A stretch of 64,000 bases of DNA from Cytophagaceae bacterium (GTDB taxonomy: Bacteria > Bacteroidota > Bacteroidia > Cytophagales > Spirosomataceae): NCBI GenBank assembly GCA_016722655.1, contig JADKIR010000005.1:310001-374000 (forward strand), given 5' to 3'. Position numbers and translations under genes: made by a program. The notes beneath the pieces are model-generated. The model saw nothing but the letters and a program-made list of their open reading frames with translations. It ran no database searches and was not told the DNA's origin. Shown in pieces: positions 54,407 to 63,316 of the stretch; the stretch's first letter is position 1; each line of letters opens with the position of its first letter.

Positions 54407-55843
54407 ATGCGGCAAAAACTTCAGTCATTTCAGGATTTTACCCAGTCATTGTACCCGCATGAAATCGAATATCTGATTAATATTCAGAATTTTAACAAAA
54501 GTCTTAATTCGAACATTCTTAATCAAATAAATTATAACCTTACATCAGGAAGACCTCCCAAAGATTTTGATCAAACCATCGATAAACGCACCTATTCTTA
54601 CCTCAAAAACTGGATTCAAACCACGCTCAGTAAAATAGATATTGACGAACATCTGGCCTGGCTGATGGCTACTGAAATGAAAGTCATCACAGATAAAATT
54701 ACGCCTGATGACGAAGCTGAATTGGTTTCTAATATGAAGTCCATCAGTCCTACTCATTATAATTTTATTCGATTTTATAACGCCATACAGTATTATTGGG
54801 AATATCTGATGGTAAGGGGACAAACCAAAAACCTGAGTTTTGTCGCCAAATACCTCAATGAATATGCAGAAACTTATAAGAGGCTGAAGGAACTAAATCT
54901 GGAATTAAATTTTATCACTGACAAACTCGTAAAAAATGACGATTTGTCGGAGATTGAACAATCAGAAATAGAAAAATTCTTATCCGAAACCTACTGGAAT
55001 GAAGAAAATGATGGATACACGCGTTATAGGGCGGTTGTGAGGCTTACCATACATTTTTACAATACCCGCCGTTTTGAGAAGCTTGTATCGGTTTACGAAA
55101 ATCTGGACCAGGTACTTAAAACACCCACATTCTATTGCAAACGAGTTTTGGCAAATTATTATGCAAACCGTGCCATGATGCATTCCAAGCTCAATCAGCT
55201 TGAACAAGCCAGAAAATATGGGTATCTTTCTATAAGAAATAAAAACAGTGACTACCTTTTTTATTTGGTCAACTTATGCAATGTGTTGATTAAACAAAAA
55301 AAGAAAGAAGAAGCTTACAAACTGATGCAGAGTGCATTAGGCACATTAAAACAAACAGGTAATTATTATTATAAGATAGGTTTCGTGTCGTTCTATATCC
55401 GGACTTTACTCGAAAACAACAAAGTATTACAGGCTATTGAATATGCATCAGGATTTTTTGAAGCATATAAAAATGAAATATTCGAACATCGCTGGCATTT
55501 GTTTATTTCTAATTATTTAAAAGCTCTTATCCATGGAAAAAAATACGCCAAAGCTTTATCAATTTGCAGAAGATATAAACTGGTAGCTAAAGAAAAACAA
55601 AGGATTCACCGGGCTGATTATCTGCCGGTTATACAATTTTACACTTTATTGCTCGAGTACCAGGAAAACCAGATTGGCAAAGAAAAATTTCTGAGCATAT
55701 TAATTAAATCAATCCAGGAAATGATGGACAATAATTACCGTACACAGAGAATCAATGATCTTCTGGAAGAAATGTATGGATACCTGCCTGAAGAAATTGG
55801 TGAATTAAAACGTAAGATTAGTCTTAACAAAAGTGCAAAATAA
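54407..55843 (+). CDS. TPR-like protein, unknown function
   Basis: A 478-residue cytoplasmic protein starting MRQKLQSFQDFTQSL. It is charged and helical. The C-terminal half has TPR-like helical repeats (e.g. ANYYANRAMMHSKLNQLEQARKYG, NVLIKQKKKEEAYKLMQSAL, LKALIHGKKYAKALSICRRY). The N-terminal half is not recognised. TPR proteins usually act as scaffolds. It converges with an Hpt protein gene (three bases apart). Confidence 0.6.
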   Translation: MRQKLQSFQDFTQSLYPHEIEYLINIQNFNKSLNSNILNQINYNLTSGRPPKDFDQTIDKRTYSYLKNWIQTTLSKIDIDEHLAWLMATEMKVITDKITPDDEAELVSNMKSISPTHYNFIRFYNAIQYYWEYLMVRGQTKNLSFVAKYLNEYAETYKRLKELNLELNFITDKLVKNDDLSEIEQSEIEKFLSETYWNEENDGYTRYRAVVRLTIHFYNTRRFEKLVSVYENLDQVLKTPTFYCKRVLANYYANRAMMHSKLNQLEQARKYGYLSIRNKNSDYLFYLVNLCNVLIKQKKKEEAYKLMQSALGTLKQTGNYYYKIGFVSFYIRTLLENNKVLQAIEYASGFFEAYKNEIFEHRWHLFISNYLKALIHGKKYAKALSICRRYKLVAKEKQRIHRADYLPVIQFYTLLLEYQENQIGKEKFLSILIKSIQEMMDNNYRTQRINDLLEEMYGYLPEEIGELKRKISLNKSAK

Positions 55844-55845
55844 AA

Positions 55846-56226
55846 TTATGCTGCATTCAATTCCTTAAGAATAGAAACCACACCCAAAACATTTTGTTTT
55901 AAAGTTTGAAGGTTTTCTTCTGCGTCTGAAGCCAAAAAACCATCTCTTGCATCAGACTCTGTGACTTGCAAAAAGTATGCTTCATCGGTCATAAGAAACA
56001 TCTGCAAGTTAGATTTTAAGGCATGGGCCATAACCATAATGCCTTCAAAATTCCGACTCCTAACTTCCCATTCGAGAGATTCAATCTCTTTAGGCGTGTT
56101 GTTTATAAAAAGATCTACCAAAGTTGAAAGAAACTCAAAGTCTCCTTCCGTTATGGTATTTAAATAAGAAAAATCAATATCACCTAATCTGACTTTTTCT
56201 TTAAGATGTATTTTAAATGCTACCAC
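55846..56226 (-). CDS. Hpt domain phosphotransfer protein
   Basis: A 126-residue single-domain Hpt protein. The phosphorylatable His is H68 in MVMAHALKSNLQMF, matching AHxLKS. It passes phosphate between a hybrid histidine kinase and a response regulator in two-component relays. No kinase or regulator gene is adjacent. The chosen start is GTG at 56226 (reverse strand); an alternative start would change only the N-terminus. Confidence 0.82.
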   Translation of the reverse strand: MVAFKIHLKEKVRLGDIDFSYLNTITEGDFEFLSTLVDLFINNTPKEIESLEWEVRSRNFEGIMVMAHALKSNLQMFLMTDEAYFLQVTESDARDGFLASDAEENLQTLKQNVLGVVSILKELNAA

Positions 56227-56479
56227 TCAATAGTAATTTCTTAGATACATCCAATTATTTTGCCAAACATTTCTTTCTTAAATCAATTGTTGAAAATTCA
56301 AGAGAAAATCAAATGATTTTAAATATAAAATTCTAATTATAAATATTTTACGATTTTTTAAAATCAAAAAATATTCCTTCCATTAAAATCAAAATGCGTA
56401 TAAAATTTTGTTTTTTCTTCCAAAAAAAAGAATCAATTCCATTTTTGAACATGCTTTTTAAATTTTGGAACATGTTAAA

Positions 56480-57507
56480 TTAATTCGTCTTGCTTTTGGC
56501 AAGTTTCATAAAATATTTTTCGAAATAAATGTATGTAAGGTAACTACAAGTGATAGTAAGAACAGCGGCAATTAAAATTGTGTTAATTTTTGAGAAATGG
56601 AGTATCCTTTTATTAAAAAAGTTGAAAACCAGATAAACGATCGGATGCAATAAGTAAACAGAATAACTACCTTCACCAAGCATTGAAAGTGATTTTTGAA
56701 TTATAGTGGGGATATTTATTTCAATTTTGAAAAATGCAAGGCTAATTAACAAACAACTCAAAGAAAATATTATCCTGTTGGTTCCACTCACCAAATCAAT
56801 CTGATCGCCCTGTGCAGGCCAAAAAATGAAAATAACCAGACCAACAATCAATATTAAAAGATTGACCATTAGTTTAAACCGATGTTTTTCAAAAATATAT
56901 CCTAAAATAAATCCTCCCAAAAACAAAAACACCTGATTTAGAGGATTGGTATAATGGTGCCATTGGGCAATTAATTTTTGGTCTGGATCAAATACCACAA
57001 AAGAAAAATTAAAACCCAAAGCCAGAATCATGGTTGAAAGAATCCAAAAGGCGGTTTTGGAATTGTTCCCAAAATATATAAAAACAGGTAAAAATGTTAA
57101 AACACCAGCTCGTTTCCGATTGACCATGAACCAACCGCCAAATAATAGTCCCATTTGATGAATCCAAATAATCCGGTTAGATTTAAAAATATCCGATAAA
57201 AATCAAGCTCCTTCCTTTCAATAATTACAAATAGGATTGTAGCCAACCATAAAAGAGGAAAGATGCGGAATATTCGTTTTATCCAAAAATCTTTTAAAGA
57301 AGAAAAACTTAAGGTCATTTTGTGGAAATATACATGGTAAAGTGTGAGACCACTAAGTACATAAAATATAGAAACGCCATAAATCCCTACCCTACCCAGA
57401 ATTGATTCTGCTGGAAATGCTCCGAAATTCCACAATGAAAAATGGTAAATCATGATACCGAATGCGGCAATTCCACGTAAATAATCCAGATTATGAAGAC
57501 GGTGCAT
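56480..57507 (-). pseudogene. Acyltransferase family 3 (OatA/OafA-like), one-base frameshift
   Basis: Two frames make one acyltransferase-3 protein. The first (57507-57097) has MHRLHNLDYLRGIAAFGIMIYHF, the family start with catalytic His, and RIFRIFPLLW (R-x10-H region). It runs out of frame after GNELVF, just before a T4 run on the coding strand (plus strand 57099-57102). The second frame continues with LTFLPVFIYFGNNSKTAF and about seven hydrophobic helices to the stop at 56480. One extra T joins them into about 340 residues, the usual length. It O-acetylates or acylates cell-surface polysaccharides. Confidence 0.82.
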
Positions 57508-57599
57508 TGATTTTGTCGAGAATGATAATTGGTGCGAATTTAATGATAATTATCAATCCTTTTCAGAGAATATTTTCAAAGTTAAACCACAGATTTTGC

Positions 57600-57625
57600 A
57601 AAAAAAAACCGGGTTGCCCCGGCTT
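57600..57625 (-). terminator. Intrinsic terminator of the Lys-rich protein gene
   Basis: On the reverse strand, GCCGGGG-CAA-CCCGG(T) forms a GC-rich hairpin followed by a T8 tract, 6 bases after the stop. Confidence 0.85.
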
Positions 57626-57630
57626 TCTGT

Positions 57631-57960
57631 TTATGCTTTTGGTTTTACTTCTTTTGGTTTGGCGGTTTCGGCAGGTTTTTCAGCTACCACCGGAGCTACC
57701 ACTTCTTTAGGAGCCTCTATTGCCTTTTTTACTGTCTTTTTTGCCGTCTTTTTTGCAGTTTTTTTGGCGGCTTTCTCCAATTTCTTTGCTTCTTTTTCTT
57801 TTTTCTTCTTTTCTTTCTTTTGTGCTTCTTCTATGGCTTTAAGTAGTTCTTTTGTGGCTTTTTTTACCACTTTCTTAATAGATTTACCTGAATAATCTTT
57901 TGTAAGTTCTTCTAAAGCTGAGACTACTTTATTTTTCAGTATTGCCTTTTCTTCTTTCAT
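57631..57960 (-). CDS. Lys/Ala-rich histone H1-like protein
   Basis: A 109-residue basic protein. The N-terminal third (about 1-45) is a compact helical region; the rest is KK-, KA- and AP-rich (e.g. AKKTAKKTAKKTVKKA, VVAPVVAEKPAETAK), resembling the C-terminal tail of histone H1 and bacterial H1-like proteins. Such proteins may bind and compact DNA. Low complexity makes similarity unspecific, but the strong terminator and clean start support a real gene. Confidence 0.65.
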   Translation of the reverse strand: MKEEKAILKNKVVSALEELTKDYSGKSIKKVVKKATKELLKAIEEAQKKEKKKKEKEAKKLEKAAKKTAKKTAKKTVKKAIEAPKEVVAPVVAEKPAETAKPKEVKPKA

Positions 57961-58101
57961 TTACGATTTAAATTTTAATTAATCTCAAATTAAAAAATAT
58001 TTTTCCAATTTCCAATGTTAAATTTTTTGCCAAAAATATTAAGCGATTGATATTCAATTTATAAAGTATAAATCTTCATGCTGTTTTTTTATTAATAATG
58101 C

Positions 58102-58132
58102 AAAAAAAAGGACTCTGTAAAAGAATCCTTTT
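58102..58132 (-). terminator. Probable terminator after DUF2202 gene
   Basis: On the reverse strand, AAGGATTCT pairs with AGAGTCCTT (one G-U) around TTTACAG, followed by a T8 tract, 20 bases after the stop at 58152. Confidence 0.65.
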
Positions 58133-58151
58133 ATGTTAATGATGAATCAGC

Positions 58152-58793
58152 TCAACGCCCTCCTGTTTCCATTGGCGAGTTAAGGATGTCGTTCAAAAGT
58201 GTTTCGGCAATAAATTGAGCTTTGTAGGTAACTCCATAATCTGAAAGCCTGGCGGTAAATGATCTGATATGATTTCTGGAACCTTTGGTCAAATTGGCAT
58301 AAACAAGATTAATGTCTTGATTGTCAATCTGTTTTTGATGATCCATTAAATCGTAAATATCGAGGTCTTCGATGGTGGCCCCTACACTTAAACCAGCGGA
58401 AAGACTCGCTGAGCCTTTGGAGGTAAGGTCATTGTAAAGACTTTGTAAAGTGGCAATGGTAAATACCCCGGCGGCATTATTACCCACAGGATCAGTGATT
58501 TGGTATTTTTTGAGTAATGCCAAAATGGCATTTGTATGGGTATCTTCACTTTTTGATATGTTATTAAATACATTCATTCCCCATTTCTTATACAAAAATA
58601 CATAAACATCGCGAGCGAGTTTTTCCTCTTCCCGCATCAGGAGTAAGGATTGTTTCTCAAAATCACTCAGGCTTTCGGAGGGAAGGTTTACGGCAGTCGT
58701 AAGGTCCGCCGTCAATACTGCTGGTTCTACATTGGATTGGTCACATGACTGGGAAAAAAATCCCATAAACATTAATACAATTAAGTTTTTCAT
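58152..58793 (-). CDS. DUF2202 family secreted protein
   Basis: A 213-residue protein with an N-terminal lipoprotein-like signal (MKNLIVLMFMGFFSQSC, Cys near residue 17). The DUF2202 core has LLLMREEEKLARDVYVFLYKKWG, ISKSEDTHTNAILALLKKY and DLMDHQKQIDNQDINLVYANL, with Glu, His and Asp residues typical of its ferritin-like helical fold. A metal-binding role is possible; function is unknown. It is an isolated gene. Confidence 0.85.
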   Translation of the reverse strand: MKNLIVLMFMGFFSQSCDQSNVEPAVLTADLTTAVNLPSESLSDFEKQSLLLMREEEKLARDVYVFLYKKWGMNVFNNISKSEDTHTNAILALLKKYQITDPVGNNAAGVFTIATLQSLYNDLTSKGSASLSAGLSVGATIEDLDIYDLMDHQKQIDNQDINLVYANLTKGSRNHIRSFTARLSDYGVTYKAQFIAETLLNDILNSPMETGGR

Positions 58794-58908
58794 TTTGTTT
58801 GTTGTTTCTTTTACTAATCTATACGATTGTATTTTTTGTTTCGTGTGCTGGCAATTTAGAAATATGTTGAACTTAACATTTCATTAACGAATATTTCTTT
58901 TTCATAGA

Positions 58909-59070
58909 TAATTAGCACATTATCTTTCCAACTTATCAACTTAAACTTTGCTGCCCAATTACCACATTAGCACATTATTAATTAGCAAATTATCAATCCA
59001 ACTTATCAACTTAAACTCTGCTGCCCAATTACCACATTAGCCCATTATTAATTAGCACATTATCTTTCCA
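58909..59070. repeat. 70-bp direct repeat, two and a bit copies
   Basis: A unit that starts CCAACTTATCAACTTAAACT at 58928 recurs at 58998, exactly 70 bp on, with a partial third copy ending near 59070. Each unit contains the words ATTAGCACATTA and CCACATTAG. It lies between the DUF2202 and Lrp genes. The same ATTAGCACATTA words, in the other orientation, recur at 62350, 62630 and 63740. Confidence 0.82.
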
Positions 59071-59072
59071 CC

Positions 59073-59534
59073 TTAAATATAATACTCCGAACTATGCTTA
59101 ATCTCTTTCAAAACAAAAGTGCTGTTGAGTACGCCGATGTTTTCTATTTTAGATAATTTATATTTTACAAAATCATGGTATTCTTCCAGGCTATTTACAT
59201 GAATCTTCAAAACAAAATCAACCTGACCGGCCAAATGGTAACATTCCTGTACTTCGTGTAATTTCTGTATTTCCTGTTCAAAATTTTCGATGAAAGCTTC
59301 ATTATGATACCGCATCGAAACCTGACAAATGGAGGTAACCGATTTATTGATTAGATTTTTATCCAGGATCGCCACATATTTTTTGATGTAACCCAGTGAC
59401 TCCATCCTTCTGATACGCTCATATACCGGTGAAACCGTAAGATTTAAGGATGATGCCAGTTCTTTGGCCGTAACTTTTGCGTCTTTCTGCAGCACCCGCA
59501 GTATTTTTTTATCGATTTCGTCTAATTCTTCCAT
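59073..59534 (-). CDS. Lrp/AsnC family transcriptional regulator
   Basis: A 153-residue regulator. The N-terminal HTH is EIDKKILRVLQKDAKVTAKELASSLNLTVSPVYERIRRMESLGYIKKY. The C-terminal RAM/AsnC domain has LAGQVDFVLKIHVNSLEEYHDFV, which usually binds an amino acid. It is divergent from tdh (59690), with 155 bp between starts, and likely controls the threonine degradation genes in response to an amino acid. That link is inferred from position. Confidence 0.9.
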   Translation of the reverse strand: MEELDEIDKKILRVLQKDAKVTAKELASSLNLTVSPVYERIRRMESLGYIKKYVAILDKNLINKSVTSICQVSMRYHNEAFIENFEQEIQKLHEVQECYHLAGQVDFVLKIHVNSLEEYHDFVKYKLSKIENIGVLNSTFVLKEIKHSSEYYI

Positions 59535-59689
59535 AATTTTTATTTCAAAATACTAATAACGATTCATTTAAAAATATAAATAACTGTATTATTGACTATT
59601 TAAAACTATTATTCCTGTATTTTTATTATTATTTTAAAATAAATATTGTATTATTTAATTTTGACCATAATTTCAATTTACCTATTAAT

Positions 59690-60649
59690 ATGAAAGACAG
59701 GATATTGGTTACGGGAGCAAACGGACAATTGGGTACCGTTTTGGTGGAAGCATTAATCCAAAAGTATGGTTGGGAAAATGTATTTGCAACTGATATAAAA
59801 ATTCCGGAGCTTAACCATCATGGCATCAGCAGTCTTGATGTTCTGGACAACTTAAAACTGGAAAGATTTGTATTTGACAAACAAATCACCATCATATATC
59901 ATTTGGCAGCGATACTTTCAGCACGTGGTGAAGCCGAACCACTAAAAACCTGGGATATTAATATGAAGGCCTGGCTTAATGTACTGGAGGCCGCAAGAAA
60001 ACTAAAGGTAAAAAAGGTGTTTTATCCAAGCTCTATCGCAGTATTTGGTGACTCTGCCCCTAAGAATCCATGTAAACAAAACGCTGTAACCGAACCGACC
60101 ACCGTTTACGGTATCAGCAAAGTTGCAGGCGAAAACTGGGCTCAATATTATCACAAAAGATACGGTTTGGATGTTAGGTCTCTCAGATATCCTGGTGTAA
60201 TCAGTTATCAGTCGATGCCCGGAGGTGGCACAACAGATTATGCAGTGGAGATATTTCATGCTGCCATAAAAAAGGAAAAATATAATTGCTTTCTGAAAGC
60301 AAATGCTACCTTACCCATGATTTATACTGACGATGCCATCAGGGCAACTTTGGAACTTATGGATGCCCCAAAGGATAATATCAAAATCAGAACCTCCTAT
60401 AATCTTGCAGGAGTAAGTTTTTCTCCTGAGGAGATATTTGAAAACATCAAAAAAAGCATTCCGGATTTCGAAATAGAATATCAGCCCGATTTCAGACAGC
60501 AGATTGCCGAATCATGGCCTCAGGTTATGGATGACAGCAATGCCACTAACGATTGGAACTGGAGGCCGGATTATGATCTTAATAAAATGACCGGTGTAAT
60601 GATTGAGAATTTGAAGGTATTGCTGGGGAAGGAAAAAAGTGTGATATGA
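59690..60649 (+). CDS. L-threonine 3-dehydrogenase, SDR/epimerase type
   Basis: A 319-residue NAD-dependent enzyme. The dinucleotide motif is VTGANGQLGTVL near residue 10, the catalytic Tyr-x3-Lys is VYGISK near residue 140, and SPSIAVFGD-like FYPSSIAVFG precedes it. The pattern fits the SDR-type threonine dehydrogenase known from Flavobacterium and animals, which oxidises L-threonine to 2-amino-3-ketobutyrate. The next gene is 2-amino-3-ketobutyrate CoA ligase, the second step, supporting the call. A -7-like TAATTTTG lies at 59656-59663. Confidence 0.9.
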   Translation: MKDRILVTGANGQLGTVLVEALIQKYGWENVFATDIKIPELNHHGISSLDVLDNLKLERFVFDKQITIIYHLAAILSARGEAEPLKTWDINMKAWLNVLEAARKLKVKKVFYPSSIAVFGDSAPKNPCKQNAVTEPTTVYGISKVAGENWAQYYHKRYGLDVRSLRYPGVISYQSMPGGGTTDYAVEIFHAAIKKEKYNCFLKANATLPMIYTDDAIRATLELMDAPKDNIKIRTSYNLAGVSFSPEEIFENIKKSIPDFEIEYQPDFRQQIAESWPQVMDDSNATNDWNWRPDYDLNKMTGVMIENLKVLLGKEKSVI

Positions 60650-60845
60650 CCTCACCAATTCGTCGGACCGCCCCCGTCCTCTCCATATGAGAGGGAGCTA
60701 AATTTAACCCGGCATCTAATGAGGATTGGGAGCAAAAAAACTTCACCCTTTCTTGAGGAAACGGAGCCAAATTATTACAGAAATAAATTTAGGTTTACTT
60801 TTTTTTAAAATAATTAATTTTCTTTAACACAAAAAGAATAAAGAC
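60650..60845. repeat. Intergenic region with REP-like hairpin
   Basis: The 196 bp between tdh and kbl contain CTCTCC-ATAT-GAGAGGGAG (about 60678-60699), a short perfect stem. No gene is visible. The sequence AAAACTTCACCCTTT nearby resembles junk seen in other Cytophagales intergenic spaces. Confidence 0.5.
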
Positions 60846-62036
60846 ATGTTTGACCAGGTGAAAAACGAATTAGCCAGAGAACTGGAAGAAATAAAAAATG
60901 CCGGACTCTATAAGTCTGAAAGAGTAATAACCACCCCACAAGGGGCTGTTATTAAGACTTCTACCGGTCAGGAGGTTTTAAATTTTTGTGCCAACAACTA
61001 TCTCGGCCTTTCAGCCCACCCTGAGGTTATCGCCGCCGGAATCGAAGGCATAAAAACCCATGGCTTCGGGATGTCGTCAGTGAGATTTATTTGTGGCACG
61101 CAGGATATCCATAAAGAACTGGAGCAAAAAACGGCCGAATTCCTCGGCATGGAAGACTGTATCCTCTATGCTGCGGCCTTTGATGCCAACGGTGGTGTAT
61201 TTGAACCTTTGCTCAATGAGCAGGATGCCATCATATCTGATGAACTCAATCATGCCTCAATCATTGATGGCATAAGACTTTGTAAAGCAGAGCGTTATCG
61301 TTACAAAAACAATGACATGGCTGATCTGGAAGAACAACTAAAAGCTGCGAAAAATGCCAGAAGAATATTGGTAGTAACTGATGGGGTATTCTCGATGGAT
61401 GGCTCCATTGCAAAATTAGATGAGATAGTAGATTTGGCCGAAAAATATCAGGCCATGGTGATGGTGGACGAATGCCACGCAGCCGGATTTATCGGAAAGA
61501 CGGGAAGGGGTACTACCGAATTAAAAGAAGTCTTCGGAAAGGTTGACATCATTACCGGTACTTATGGAAAGGCTCTGGGTGGTGCTATGGGAGGTTTTAC
61601 AGCTGCCAAAAAAGAAATCGTAGAGATGCTCAGACAAAAAAGTCGCCCATATTTGTTTTCCAATACCCTGGCACCATCTATTGTAGCGGCGTCTATCCGA
61701 GTACTTGAGATGCTTTCAGCTTCTACACATCTACGTGACAAACTGGAAGCCAACACCCAACTTTTCAGAAGCAAAATGACCGAAGCCGGCTTCGATATAT
61801 TGCCGGGAGTACACCCCATTGTGCCCATAATGCTTTACGATGCTCCTCTGGCACAGCAGTTTGCAGCGAAACTCCTCGAAGAAGGTATTTATGTAATTGG
61901 ATTTTTCTTTCCAGTTGTAGCCAAAGGAAAAGCTCGTATCAGAGTTCAACTCTCGGCAGCTCACGAAACTGAGCATATTCTCAAAGCAGTGGCAGCATTT
62001 ACAAAGGTTGGGAAGGAATTGGGAGTGATTGAATGA
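60846..62036 (+). CDS. kbl: 2-amino-3-ketobutyrate CoA ligase (glycine C-acetyltransferase)
   Basis: A 396-residue PLP enzyme. The Kbl signature includes NNYLGLSAHPEV, FGMSSVRFICGTQDIHK, the cofactor-binding LNHASIIDGIRL, VDECHAAGFIGKTGRGT and the PLP lysine in GTYGKALGGAMGG. It splits 2-amino-3-ketobutyrate with CoA to glycine and acetyl-CoA. It is paired with the upstream threonine dehydrogenase. Length and motifs are typical. Confidence 0.95.
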   Translation: MFDQVKNELARELEEIKNAGLYKSERVITTPQGAVIKTSTGQEVLNFCANNYLGLSAHPEVIAAGIEGIKTHGFGMSSVRFICGTQDIHKELEQKTAEFLGMEDCILYAAAFDANGGVFEPLLNEQDAIISDELNHASIIDGIRLCKAERYRYKNNDMADLEEQLKAAKNARRILVVTDGVFSMDGSIAKLDEIVDLAEKYQAMVMVDECHAAGFIGKTGRGTTELKEVFGKVDIITGTYGKALGGAMGGFTAAKKEIVEMLRQKSRPYLFSNTLAPSIVAASIRVLEMLSASTHLRDKLEANTQLFRSKMTEAGFDILPGVHPIVPIMLYDAPLAQQFAAKLLEEGIYVIGFFFPVVAKGKARIRVQLSAAHETEHILKAVAAFTKVGKELGVIE

Positions 62037-62071
62037 GTTGCGAGGTTGTCTTAAACGCAATTAGGTTAAAG

Positions 62072-62322
62072 CCCTTCGACAGGTTCAGGGTGACAATAGG
62101 TTGCTGGGTTTTAGTTGGAAAAAGGGCTATGTCACATTTAGCTTGTCGAAATGTAATGGAGAAATGCTTTGGCATTGAGGAACGGCCCTTCGACAGGCTC
62201 AGGGTGACAATAGGTTGCTGGGTTTTAGTTGGAAAAAGGGCTATGTCACATTGAGCTTGTCGAAATGTAATGGAGAAATGCTTTGGCATTAAGGAACGGC
62301 CCTTCGACAAGCTCAGGGTGAC
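62072..62322. repeat. 114-bp tandem repeat with REP-like half-palindromes
   Basis: The word CCCTTCGACAGG/AAG-TCAGGGTGACA starts at 62072, 62186 and 62300, exactly 114 bp apart, giving two complete copies and a partial third. Each copy also holds, in the opposite sense, TAGCTTGTCGAAA or TGAGCTTGTCGAA, so it can fold back as a hairpin. Such TTCGACAAGCTCAGG elements are common dispersed REP-like sequences in Cytophagales. No coding meaning is likely. Confidence 0.88.
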
Positions 62323-62892
62323 AGACAGAAGGGTTTTAATTGGAAAGTTAATGTGCTAATTAATAGTTTGATAATGTGCTAATTGGTATTTGCAATTGGT
62401 GGTTGGCTTTCCTGCTTAATGATCTTCACTCCTTAATCTACCTTAATGTTAAAAAAAAGACGGGGTGAGGTTTTTTATAACCATGAAGAAATTAAGGGCA
62501 TTAAGAAAATGCCTTCGCGTAACTTAGCGACTCCTTTGTGTGCTTTGCGGTATAATTAAACCACAAAAGTTGCGAAGAAGACACAAAGCTTAACTTGGTT
62601 ATTATGGAAAGCGTTGCTATTGGTAATGTGTTAATTAATAATTTGCTAATGTGATAATTTATAATTCTTTAAGTTAAAGCCCTTCGACCACTCGGCAAGG
62701 TCGGGATAAACTGAACTCAGGGGGAATGATGGAATGATGGAATGGTAAAATGAAGCGTTTTCGAAATGATAAATTACGGTTTATTAAACCCGCTTGCGAG
62801 TGAAATGAGTATAAAAAACAAGTAATTAAATCAATATATATTCTAGATGGCGTAAAATGCAGGGTTGAATCTATATAGTTTAGTTTTAATCC
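62323..62892. repeat. Intergenic repeat mosaic, no gene
   Basis: This stretch holds words of several repeat types: TTAATGTGCTAATTAATAG near 62350, AACCATGAAGAAATTAAGGG and TTAGCGACTCCTTTGTGTGC near 62480-62550, GGTAATGTGTTAATTAAT near 62625, and a degenerate CCCTTCGACCACTCGG near 62680. No supported gene is visible. Confidence 0.6.
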
Positions 62893-63222
62893 TTATTTGA
62901 CAGCGAATTCTTCTCCCCATTTTCGAAGCTCGTCGATGACAGGTCTGAGCTTCTTACCTTTTAAGGTAAGCGTATATTCTACCGTAGGAGGTACCGTGGC
63001 ATATACTACTCTTTTGAGGATTTCATTGGCCTCCATATTCTTCAATTCTTTGACAAGCATTCTGGTGTTTATATTCGGAATTGTTCGTTCTAATTCCTTA
63101 AACCGTTTGGTACCTTCAAGTAAAGAATAAATGATGGGGATAGCCCATTTTCCTCCCATTATGTCCAGAATCTCCTTTAAGGTACACCTGTGCTCAACAT
63201 TTTCTAAATTATTTTCTTCCAT
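62893..63222 (-). CDS. HxlR family transcriptional regulator
   Basis: A 109-residue winged-helix regulator of the HxlR group: NVEHRCTLKEILDIMGGKWAIPIIYSLLEGTKRFKELERTIP, then LVKELKNMEANEILKRVVYATVPPTVEYTLTLKGKKL. The conserved Cys in RCTLKEIL is the kind that senses thiol or electrophile stress in some relatives. It is divergent from a DoxX gene, with overlapping promoters between them, so it likely represses both. Confidence 0.92.
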   Translation of the reverse strand: MEENNLENVEHRCTLKEILDIMGGKWAIPIIYSLLEGTKRFKELERTIPNINTRMLVKELKNMEANEILKRVVYATVPPTVEYTLTLKGKKLRPVIDELRKWGEEFAVK

Positions 63223-63260
63223 AACCTATTGAATATCTGCAAAGCTTTACAATATGGTAC

Positions 63261-63275
63261 TACTTAACATAAGTG
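63261..63275. promoter_or_regulatory. HxlR/YodB-like operator 1
   Basis: TACTTAACATAAGTG has the form TACT-N7-AGTG, close to the TACT-N7-AGTA site of the HxlR relative YodB. It lies between the divergent HxlR and DoxX genes. Confidence 0.55.
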
Positions 63276-63279
63276 TAAC

Positions 63280-63316
63280 TACTTGCAAAAGTAAAGTAAT
63301 GGAAATAGTTTTGCAA
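63280..63316. promoter_or_regulatory. Overlapping divergent promoters with operator 2
   Basis: Plus strand: CTTG (63282-63285), N20, TAGTTTTG (63306-63313). Minus strand: TTG (63316-63314), N20, TACTTTTG (63293-63286). The two promoters occupy the same 35 bp in opposite directions. The near-palindrome TACTTGCAAAAGTA (63280-63293) covers the -7 of hxlR and the -33 of doxX. TTGCAAAA and TTTTGCAA form a perfect inverted repeat at 63283-63290 and 63309-63316. Confidence 0.65.

Noticed and set aside
58909..59070. CRISPR array in the 70-bp repeat
   Set aside because: The repeats are direct and near identical over the full 70 bp, so there are no unique spacers.
62033..62310. Short reading frames on both strands over the 114-bp repeats
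   Set aside because: They translate the tandem REP-like repeat (e.g. repeated FDRFRVTIGCW) and are not genes.
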